Shown piece after piece: positions 54,855-64,000 of a stretch of DNA of 64,000 bases. A program made the position numbers and the translations under genes. Source of the DNA: Numida meleagris (lineage: Eukaryota > Chordata > Aves > Galliformes > Numididae); assembly GCF_002078875.1 (NCBI RefSeq), contig NC_034410.1, forward strand, positions 41,714,798 through 41,778,797, read 5' to 3'. Under the pieces are notes generated by a model. The model worked only from the letters and a program-made list of their open reading frames with translations, was not told the DNA's origin and searched no databases. The stretch's first letter is position 1. Every line of letters begins with the position of its first letter.

Positions 54855-56992
54855 CCATGAATTCATCTCCAACTTGCCAGTTTACTTGATCTTTGTTTTC
54901 TGTGTTCAGTTCTTTGTCAACACATGATTTGTCAGTGCTTTGAAGCATATTTGATCCTATTTTCTAGGAAGCTCAAGTCACTTGTATGTGTGAATTCAAC
55001 ACCAATTTTCTTGGCAACATTACAATTTAAGTTTATTTAGCAGCTCAGAAGTTATCAAGCCAGTACTGTTGTATAAAATCCTACCATCTCGTTGATTTCC
55101 TCAAATACAATCTTTAGCATGAGGGACAAGGAAAGCATTTCAATATTGTTTCCAAGAAAAGAGTTTATATAAGATTTTATAAACAAAGAGTCAGCATGGC
55201 TTTGCATTTATTTGAACATTCAGAAAACAATTACATAGTAAAATTTACAAGTCAACTTCAAAATGCAGGACATAGAATTTCTCTTTTTCTTGCAGGTTCT
55301 TCACTGGCATGCGATTTTTGCAAAAGTGTATCTTAATTTTTGAGGTGCTTACTTTTTGTTTCCGGCCAACATGGTAATAATACCCCTGCAGTCACTTTTA
55401 TCCTTGTCCTCCTGAGTAGTTTATAAGTTAATTAGAACAGGTAATTATGATTAAACACAATCCCTTTTTATAACAGAGATTTACAATAGCCTGAAGGACA
55501 GCGCTGCCCATACAGATAGTGAATCTCGTGATCAGCTTTATGAAGTAGAGCTCTGGGTTAAGTTTCACTTACTCATAGCCCTGCATAGGCAAGCAGCTGA
55601 AGTACACAGTAGGCGATAGGGACTTCTGACTCATCAATATTCAGCAGGTGCTTACAGGTGCCCTTGGTGGAAAGCACACGCTGGGATGCGCCAGGCTCCC
55701 TGGATTGCTCCTGTGGGTGGTAGTTGTGGGGTGTCAGCCGGCTTCTGCACCTGACTTGCATAATGCCATTAATCCAGGCTCACGCTAGGATTCCTTGGAA
55801 ACTGCGCGCTTAGCTGAATAATTTATCACATGACTTTCAATTATTTATGAATTCTTATTACAAATGAAATAAAATCTAAAGGCAGAAGAGTTTTGTAACT
55901 CATGAATATCCAAGCGACAGCAGATTGCTTTGTCGCTAAATCCCTGTTTGCTGCCCCTTTGCTTCTCTGAAGGCATTCCAAGGGAACGCTCGTTTGAAAC
56001 CAAATTGATTAAAACAATAACAAATGAATTCCTCGCAGTCACTGTGTGCTTGTTCATCTAATCGCGCTGTTGGCCTTTTCTTGACTCCCTCATTTAGTAA
56101 AAAAGGCAAGTTAAAATCCTTCAGGTCATTTTAGGTATGTGAAGAGATACTTATGATCTCCTTGGAAACTGAGCAAAGGTGCAGCTGGTAGAGGACCTTC
56201 CTGATCATCGCTTATTTTTACGTAAGCTTTTCTCAGTGAGCTGTTTTTGCTTATTTCAGCCAGGTGTGCCTCTCTGCTGGGCTTAAGGGACACCATATGT
56301 CACTGCTTAGTTGCAAAGCCATTCTCAGCCCTGGATGAGAGGTAACATCGTGACACAGACAGGGAATTCTTGCTGATTTAGCTAGAGTAGCTGAAGAATG
56401 ATTTTCATATTCTGTGAGGAATGCTAGGGGAGTCAAGACCTAAATAAATGTCTGAGTCCTTGCAGAAACCTCCTAACATTAGCTCCCACCCTTCAGTTTA
56501 AGAGTATACATACAAATGGATATTGAGTTTACCAATACAGCTTACCAATACTTTACAATATATTTTTTTTCCATAAAGCTGAGCTCCCATAGGGGATCAC
56601 AGCTCACTAGGTTGTGATCTTGTGTGCAGGCAGCAAGCGAGGCTGGTGGTTGACTTAATTCTTTTTCATAATGTTTACAAAGAGTATTTTCAGCACTGAG
56701 TAGAGAATTGTGCTTAAGGCATTGCTGGTGAATTATTGGTGCTTTGAGGTGGACAGCAGAGACAGAATTTAATGATTTTGCAATTACGCAAATGCCTTGA
56801 GATCACCACTGTCTGATTCATTTTATTGAAACCAATGTTCAATTTTTATGCTGTTGTAAGCTAATTTTAGTAAGAAAATGGGGAGTTACAGGTTACAGTA
56901 TTCATACTTCAGGGCAAACTGAGACCACCTGCCTCAAAGATACTGTATTGTTTTGCAGTATTTGTATATGCCTGCTTATTGTAGATCATTGT
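54855..56992. other. NEK11 intron between the two mariner copies
   Basis: About 2.1 kb. The portion 55790-56110 has balanced composition and dense transcription-factor-like words (aacaataacaaatg, tcatgaatat, attgattaaaacaat), resembling a conserved non-coding element. No gene. Confidence 0.45.
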
Positions 56993-57492
56993 ACGCCAGT
57001 CGTTCCAAAACTAATGCATTCAATTTATTTCCATGGAAATTACAAAGATACAAAGGGCACAATAACACTGTTTGATAGAGCAAATTCCCAGCTACAGAAC
57101 ACTGTTTTTTAACATAGCCATGCAGTTTCACCAGTGATGAACTAGAGAACCTGCATGCTGTGCTCATCAAAATCGGCCCCAGTGGGGGTGACCCACTGTC
57201 GCCACTGCTGAAATGCACCACTCAGCACCTCACTGTGCTCACATCTACTGTTTGGTCTCTATCCTAAACGTTCAGCAAGCATCGATGAATGCCAATGGGT
57301 GCCATTTTTTTCTGCATGAAGGAATTCAGTTTGCACCTTTGCTTCATCCTCACTTCCATGTCAGATGCTGCAACATGTAACAGAATATTGGTGGGAAGGT
57401 TCAACCTCTACTGCCACACCACCACCATCTGCCTCTGACGTTGTTTCATCATGCTGGCCCACAGGAGGCATTACTTTTGGAGCAGCCGTCAT
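56993..57492 (-). mobile_element. Mariner (Galluhop/Mariner_GG-type) non-autonomous copy, minus strand
   Basis: The same family as the copy at 54290 but inverted. Its 5' terminus (minus strand GGCTGCTCCAAAAGTAATGC) is at about 57488; its other end (GTCGTTCCAAAACTAATGC) is at about 57001. Shared internal words include the reverse complements of 'tttggagaccaaacagtgga' type sequence and 'ttccatggaaat'. About 500 bp, with the transposase frame broken. Confidence 0.85.
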
Positions 57493-59609
57493 AGTATAGC
57501 CTTGTCAACAAGATATTTTTTCTGGTCTGCGTCAAGGATATTGTGGTTTCTTCCACGCAGAACTAGCATCTAGCTCTTTGTTGTATTCAGCACATTGTAA
57601 TGAGAAAACAACTGCTGTGATTAAAATGAAATCTGGATTTGCTGGACAATTAGTGTATTTTTCTTTCCTTTTTTCCTGGTTTTTTTTTTTTTTTTTTGGT
57701 GCTTATGTGACACATTAGTAAATATAATTCATACTTCAGTGTTTCTTTTACCTGCTTGGTGTGTCCTTCATGTGTTCTAAAATACCTTTTCAGTGTTGCT
57801 GGGTAGTTACTTTTTGATTTGCATATAATTCATGGATTTCTAAGACCACAGTATCATACTCTGGAAAGCATTAAAAGATTTTTATCTTACAATAGATGTA
57901 TACACAGTTAAATTCCTCAGTTAGCATTGCTTGATCTGCTTTGTCTATGCTTGTAGACAATTACTGTATTCAGTAATAACCTTTTATAAAGCTGTAAGCT
58001 GTCCTTTTATCTCTCCCTACTCACTCCCCCCACCTCCTCTGCTTTTTTTTTTTTTTTTTGGTACTATAGATAATTCAGTGCTTATCAGAAGTAAACATTG
58101 AAGGAGATGCCTGCTGGAAAGAGACACGTAGGAAGAATGAGTTTTCTCATTAAAGTTGAAGCAATTAGTATTTAAATTACTTATGGGAATTAGTTTCACT
58201 GAAGAAACAATACTGCTGACATAAATATCCTTGCAACATTGAAGGGAACATAATTCTGCTTACAAATATGTTTATGCTCAGTAAAGAACCAATTATGTTT
58301 TACACTAGAAAATGTTTTAGTTTGAATTTCTATGGAATAAATTCTTAAAGTGATTATCCATGTGTCTGGTTTTCCTTTGCCACTTCCCGCTCTTCCAAAT
58401 TGTCTGTTTTCTGTAAACTGATGCATATAGATGAGGTGATATGTGGGTGATGCATGGTGATATGTGAATTCACACTAATTTCAGCACTATCAAAATTCTT
58501 TATGGCAGGTGCTATAGCTGAAGACTGCAAGCTGAAGAATTGTATGTGTAACATGTTAACTGAGAGTTGTTTAATCCCATTATAATGTTTCAACATGCAA
58601 AATGCTGCATCCAAACTTTATTTCTCTAATGATATCTTCTTCTTCCGAAAGGGAATGTTAATTAGCAGAGCTCAGTTAATAGTCAAATGTATCAAGTGTG
58701 TGTAATGAAATCACAATAGAAAAATGCCTGGTTTGGATGATTTGGTGTTTGGTGGAATTAAATCATCAAAAGATATAGAGGATAACCAAAGTATTTAGTT
58801 CTTTTCTTGTTCCTCTCTAAAAATCTGTCTAGATTAGTATCAGTATGACATTTAACTACGTTCTTAAACACTGCTGTAGAAAAAGGATGAATGAACAGTA
58901 GATGGTGATAATGCAACGCACAGAGATATTTTTATTAAAAAAAAAAAACAACACAACAAAAAACAGAGGGAGAGGTATTTAGTCTGTACCCCATAATGTC
59001 TCTAATAATTTTCCTGAGGAGACATAAATCTCTTCCACATAATCAGTCTCTTTCAGTATTTGATTCAGAGCTGATGTCCCAACTCAAAATATCTCAAAGA
59101 TTTATTAAAAATAAATAGGTTTTAATATCTTAATAATGTTAATAATACTTTCTGCGTATGCACATTATTAAGTAGTAATATGGCTTGCTCAGCTCTGTGG
59201 AGAATAGCACAAATACTTTGCTTTGCTTTATATTTACTGATATTTTTCAGCATTGGCACATATGGTTGACCAAGAATAGTTTGAAACATGCCCCTTTGTA
59301 CATGTGAGATTGTACTCAGTGCAGAAGAAAAATATATAGGCTTGGAACTAATTTGTTTCAACCTTGTTCTCTTTCATGAGCTTGTCCCAGGAAATGTACT
59401 CTACATTTTTGTGGGGTACTAATTAAGAACTGTTCGTTTTCAAATAATGAGAAACTGCTTACATCATGAGCTGAACTGTTCAGCATTAGTGCATATGTTA
59501 GGGCTTTCAAAAATTAGACATCTTGAAAAATATTTGTACGTGCTATAACTGTGAGTTATTGATGGAAATGGAAAATGAATCATCTATTTCACTTGTGAAA
59601 TGTCATCAC
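57493..59609. other. NEK11 intron, AT-rich
   Basis: Two long T-runs (57679-57697 and 58044-58060), an A-run at 58938-58949 and otherwise unremarkable AT-rich sequence. I see no gene or named element. Confidence 0.5.
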
Positions 59610-60066
59610 CATAGAATCACAGAATGGTTTAGGTTGGAAGGGACCTCAAAGCCCACCCAGTGCCAACCCCCTGCTGTGGGCAGGGCTGCCACCCTCTGGA
59701 CCAGGCTGCCCAGGGCCCCATCCAACCTGGCCTTGAGTGTGTCCAGGGATGGGGCACCAGAGCTTCTCTGGGCAGCCTGTGCCAGGGCCTCACTGCCCTC
59801 TGAGTAAAGAATTTCCCTCTAATATCAGACGTAAATTTCCCTTTCTTTAGTTTAAAACCATTCCCTCTTATCCTGTTGCTATCTGCCTGTGTGAAAAGTT
59901 GGTCCCCCTCCTGTTTATAAGCTCCCTTCAAGTACTGGAAGGCTGCAATGGGATCTCCTCAGAGCCTTCTCCAAGCTGAATAAGCCCAGCTCCCTCAGCC
60001 TTTCTTCATAGGGGAAGTGCTCCAGCCCTCTCATGATCTTTGGCTCTCCTCTGGACCCAATCAGCA
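59610..60066 (-). repeat. CR1 LINE 3' end, well preserved
   Basis: Starts 'catagaatcacagaatggtt', 'taggttggaagggacctcaa' and runs about 455 bp through 'aggctgcccagggccccatc' and 'ctcagcctttcttcatag'. A minus-strand CR1 with little decay, so younger than the other copies here. Confidence 0.92.
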
Positions 60067-60119
60067 TTTGAAGGTATTTAAGCATTGTTACATTCTTTAA
60101 GATCTTGAGATCTTGACAA

Positions 60120-60640
60120 CTTAGGGGGCTTGGCAGTCACCAACAACATGAAGTTTAACAAGAGCAAGTGCTGAATTCTGCACCTGGGATGGGCCAACCC
60201 TGGATATGCATGTAGACTTGGGGACAAGAGGCAGGGGAGCAGCCCCATGGAAAGGGATCTCGGGGTTCTGGCTGACGGCAAGTTGACTGTGAGCCAGCAG
60301 CGTGCCCTGGCAGCCCAAAGGGCCAACCATACCTGGGAGTGGTGCGTCAGGTCCACACTGCCAGCCAGGAGAGGGAAGGGCTTGTCCCACTGTGCTCTGC
60401 GCTGTGCGACCTCATCTCCAGCACTATGTATAGGTTTGGGTGCCACAGGACATACAACTAACAACTAACTACAACATACAACTATCGGAGAGTATGCAAA
60501 GGAGGGCTACAAAAATGGGGAAGGGTCCAGAGGGCAACAAGTTTGAGGAGTACCTGAGGTCCTTTGGTTTGCTCAGCCCAGAGCAGAGGAGCTGAGGGGA
60601 GGCCTCATGGCAGCTGCAGCTCCTCACAGGGAGCAGAGGG
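60120..60640 (+). repeat. CR1 LINE internal fragment, plus strand
   Basis: Contains 'aagggatctcggggttctgg', 'gagccagcagcgtgccctgg', 'cagcccaaagggccaacc' and 'gagcagaggagctgagggga', a more 5' part of CR1 in the opposite orientation to its neighbour. It lacks the 3' terminal repeat. A short tandem of acaactaac/acatacaacta units interrupts it near 60455-60483. Confidence 0.9.
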
Positions 60641-61739
60641 GTAGTTCTGAGTTCTGCTCTCTGGTGGTGGTGTGCTGCAATGCTTAGGTTTGAAATTGGT
60701 TTGTGGCTTGACTAATATATCAGTAATGGCCATGGGAACAATAAAAGGAGCCCAGCATTTGATTTAAGAAGCTGTGTAGTAACACTTAAGTTTGAAATAT
60801 TTTGACTAATGTGTAGACATATAGGTAAGTAGGAATAGCAAACAGCACACCTGATTTGTTTTTCAGTGACTGTGCACCTTCTTGATTTTCCCTGATGCCA
60901 AGTGCTGTTAACATCCTGCAAGTGTTTATTTCCTTAAATAAAATCAAGTATTCTTTCCAAGTAGAAATGATTTGTATATATGACTTTTTGCATTTTATAA
61001 TTTCACCAGCTTCTTTTTTCCTTAATGGAAGAATGAATGTTTTTACATTATCTGACTGCAGAAATACTGGTGCTCTGAATATAATTGATAAAATGTAAAG
61101 ATTGATTGTTTTAATTTTTGATACTGAGCTGTAAACCACAAGAAATGCAGTCACTGAGAGCATGCAGAGAAATCTGTTAAGATTATTCATAAAAGGATTG
61201 CTGTATGTATTCTGTGTAAGGATAAGATGAAAATTATAGTGGACGTAGAAGACCAGCCTAAGTGAAGAAGTAAATTCCAGATAATAGGATATCATATAAA
61301 ATTAGTAATTATTAATTGCAGGTGAAATGTGGGTGTACCAAAGTGCAAAAATGAGAGGTCTGAAAGGAACTGTGGAAACTGGAACACCTGACAGTGGACA
61401 AGTAACTTTACGTGTGGAGTTCCTCAAATGCATAGGACAGTGTACAACCAAAGGGAACATGTGGTATCTGGATGTAAAATGTACAGAAAAGAGAGCTTAA
61501 GCTGGAGACAGGATATTGTATCAAAAGTTAGATTCTGCTGATAGAATTTTTTTAATGGGGGGCTATCGATAGAAATCTAAAATGACAATTTTGGAGTTAT
61601 GCTACTTGCTGTAATGGGTAAATCTGATCGACTGTACAGTATTCTAAAAAAGCAACTGAATGAGAAGCAGTAATGATGGGTGACTTCATTTTATCTGTAT
61701 GCAAGTGGTGTCCTTATTACTGAATTAATAATAGTCAGA
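60641..61739. other. NEK11 intron between CR1 copies
   Basis: AT-rich. A 169-codon minus-strand open stretch (60786-61295) is hydrophobic and low in complexity and matches no protein I know; it is taken as chance. Confidence 0.5.
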
Positions 61740-61908
61740 CAGTGGTACAGTCTGCCCAGAGAGGTGGCAGTTTCACCAAGGTGTTCAAGAAATGTGTAGA
61801 CATAAAACTTAGAGGTATGGTTCAGTAGGCAATATTGGTGATAGGTGGATGATTGGACTAGATGATCTTAGAGATGTTTTCCACGCTTAATGAATCTATG
61901 ATTCTATG
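61740..61908 (+). repeat. CR1 LINE 3' end
   Basis: Plus-oriented: 'cagtctgcccagagaggtgg', 'gattggactagatgatctta', ending with the CR1 octamer-type tail 'gaatctatgattctatgaa'. Confidence 0.9.
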
Positions 61909-64000
61909 AATTTCCCAAACAAGGTGGGTCTGTTGTGCAGACAGGACTTGAGACTGATGGTTGTGGCCTGTTGTTTGCTTTGGTCCCCATTTGTAATACC
62001 ACACCGTCTCAATTTGCCATTTAATAAATAGTATTTAAGAAATCATTAATTAGATAGACAGTCCCTTAATTTTAATGTTTATGGCCAACTTCATATCCAA
62101 TTACAGATCCAGTACAAGGTGGTTCTTTCTTATACACTCGCACATGGTCCTAGCACTTAAGAGTTATCAGCATGAAGAGGTAGTTTTACAAAAGTCAAAG
62201 TGGATGGAAATGCTATGTACAAATATGAGTTGTTCCACAACTCTCCATATTGATGTCAGGGTGATTCTAGAAATATAAACTATATGGAGTAATGAGTTTC
62301 CAGCTTTGCACACTGATTATGTGCTAGCAGGTCTTGCTAATCTTTGGGTGCAATTAATTGAACAACTGCCTGCATGAAATGAAATTTCTATTTAATTAAA
62401 ACCGTCAAATTTGGATCATTTATTCCTAGAGCACACCCGCTCTCTGGTAGTTTATTAAACATTCTTGCTCTCGACATTAAAAGAGTTGTATTTCTCTTAC
62501 TTCGTTATCAGCAAGCAAATGTACCTAGTCAATAATTCATGTTGCAGTTCTCTCAATAAATGAAGTGCCTTTTGAGATAGGCAGCCGTTTTTTAAAAATT
62601 GCTTCTGATCCAATAAACCAAATTATATAATAATAAAGCATGCCATCAATGTAAACAAATTCCAGATGGACTGTAAAACATTTAATTTTAGGTCGGTGCA
62701 AATAGACTGAGATAAACAGTGCTGTGGCATATTGTCAGTCACTAGTAAAGCTCAAAAAAGGTTTTCCACTGGGTGTCCATATCCTCGCTGATTCCACCTT
62801 CGTGCTTGTTTTCTCTTGTTTTAAATCTTGCTCTGTATCTCCCCCTTTGCTGCCCATTACTGCACTTGGACACACGGTGTGCTGCCTGGCTGCATTTCAA
62901 AGCGTGACAATGCAAGCCAGGAGGTTATGCTGATAAGAGCCAGGAGGTGTTCCTGGGGATGTCCTGTGAGCCTGGAGACTACGGAGATGGGACAGCTGCT
63001 TTCTTCATTTTGGGAAGTGGGCTCATCTCTGCTGTTTTTTCCTCACCTCGGGGAATAACGCTGTTGTTACCAGTACCACATCCTCTGGGGTGGATGCAGT
63101 GACAGCTGGTGCTTTTTACTCTTTAGCTGTGAGTGTATTTACTACAAGGCTCCTTCAGTTGCAGTCATTCAAGATCAAGTTCAATGTCTTTGCACCACTG
63201 AATTGCAAGGATAGGTTTTTATTTACATTTAAAATCTGATGGCTGTTAGTTCATATTGATCTTTAAAATATCTGCTAGCGCTTCTATTACTCACTAGTTG
63301 ATGTGTGATTACGACGTTATATTGGGTATGCGCATGTGTCTATATTCTAATTTAAGTGAAATTCATAACAGTAGATCTAAATAATAATTCTGTTTTGGCA
63401 TTATATCGAAAGGAGTATTGCAATTGGAGGACATCTACATTTTAGTGTTCTGCCTGTCTTTCTGTATGTGCTACCCAAATCTATGATTTCATAGTTCATT
63501 CCAATAGTTTGGACCTTTTAAATCCTGCTAACACTTAAAAACAATGAACAAGTTGGCTTTTGGATGGGCTGGTATACTCAGAAGACCCAACAAAATCATA
63601 GCACAACAGCCTGTAATTCCCCATATCCATGCTATATATTTCTTATCACATGCTTCAAAAGCTTTGCTTACAATGCTTTATGGAACCTAAGTACACGTTG
63701 ATAAACTGTTCAATACATACAGATTTTCAGCAGATTATACACAAGTACTGTAGCTGGATTGTGTGCAGAGGTTACTTTTTATTATAAACCAATCTTAAAT
63801 TGCAGGTTGTGTTCACGTAAACAGAAACATTTTGTCTCTTTCAAAGTGTAGATTCTCTAGCTGGAGGGGAAATGCATTTGGGATTGGCTAAGAGAAGTTT
63901 GTTTTCATATGCTTGCTAATTTTTATTTTATTATTCTTATTATTGATAGGTAGAAAGTCTATCAGTTTATTTGATATCACTGTGGGTGCATAATTGGAGA
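61909..64000. other. NEK11 intron, right end of window
   Basis: AT-rich sequence to the window edge. The part 62340-62720 looks like a possible conserved non-coding element (homeobox-type TTAATTA words, few repeats). No exon of NEK11 is recognised. Confidence 0.45.

Noticed and set aside
59523..60468. Open frames of 73-128 codons at 59.5-60.5 kb
   Set aside because: They fall within CR1 3' sequence, which is GC-rich and non-coding here.
60786..61295. 169-codon minus-strand open frame
   Set aside because: AT-rich intronic sequence; hydrophobic, Ile/Leu-rich product without recognisable family and no splice or promoter context.

Overview
The window is vertebrate nuclear DNA from a bird, most likely a galliform close to chicken. 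It has long AT-rich introns with GT-AG junctions, many 5'-truncated CR1 LINE copies, two deleted copies of a chicken-type mariner (Galluhop/Mariner_GG type), a solo LTR and a decayed endogenous-retrovirus pol fragment. There are no bacterial-type operons. The gene order ATP2C1 - ASTE1 - NEK11 is the one known from human 3q22, so this is an ordinary conserved syntenic block and not a new cluster.

Layout: (1) 1-5034 is upstream or 5' intronic sequence of ATP2C1, with CR1 fragments. (2) 5035-35909, plus strand: 26 coding exons of ATP2C1, the Golgi Ca2+/Mn2+ P-type ATPase SPCA1. They join without any frame error into 919 codons plus a stop; only the tiny exon with the start codon (Met-Lys in human) is not seen. 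The 3'UTR probably runs to about 36930. (3) 36930-42978: intergenic space between the convergent ATP2C1 and ASTE1, with a CTCF-like site and a broken retroviral RNase H/integrase fragment on the minus strand. (4) 42979-47550, minus strand: ASTE1, complete in four coding exons (656 aa), an XPG/FEN1-like nuclease-fold protein. Its first exon is extremely GC-rich and lies inside a CpG island. (5) 47551-48737: short head-to-head spacer acting as a likely bidirectional promoter for ASTE1 and NEK11, with a perfect NRF1 palindrome and an RFX X-box-like motif. (6) 48738-48907, plus strand: the first coding exon of NEK11, a NIMA-related kinase. The rest of the window is taken as NEK11 intron 1 with CR1, mariner and MIR-like repeats and two stretches that look like conserved non-coding elements.

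The three genes do not form a pathway. SPCA1 loads Ca2+ and Mn2+ into the Golgi. ASTE1 and NEK11 share a promoter and are both linked to DNA-damage handling (ASTE1 in end processing, NEK11 in the G2/M checkpoint), so co-regulation of that pair is plausible but not shown. No previously undescribed system is evident. The most useful second looks are the shared promoter motifs, the GC-driven composition of ASTE1 exon 1, the interrupted lysine-codon run in ASTE1, the solo LTR with intact target-site duplication, and an unexplained open stretch in an ATP2C1 intron.
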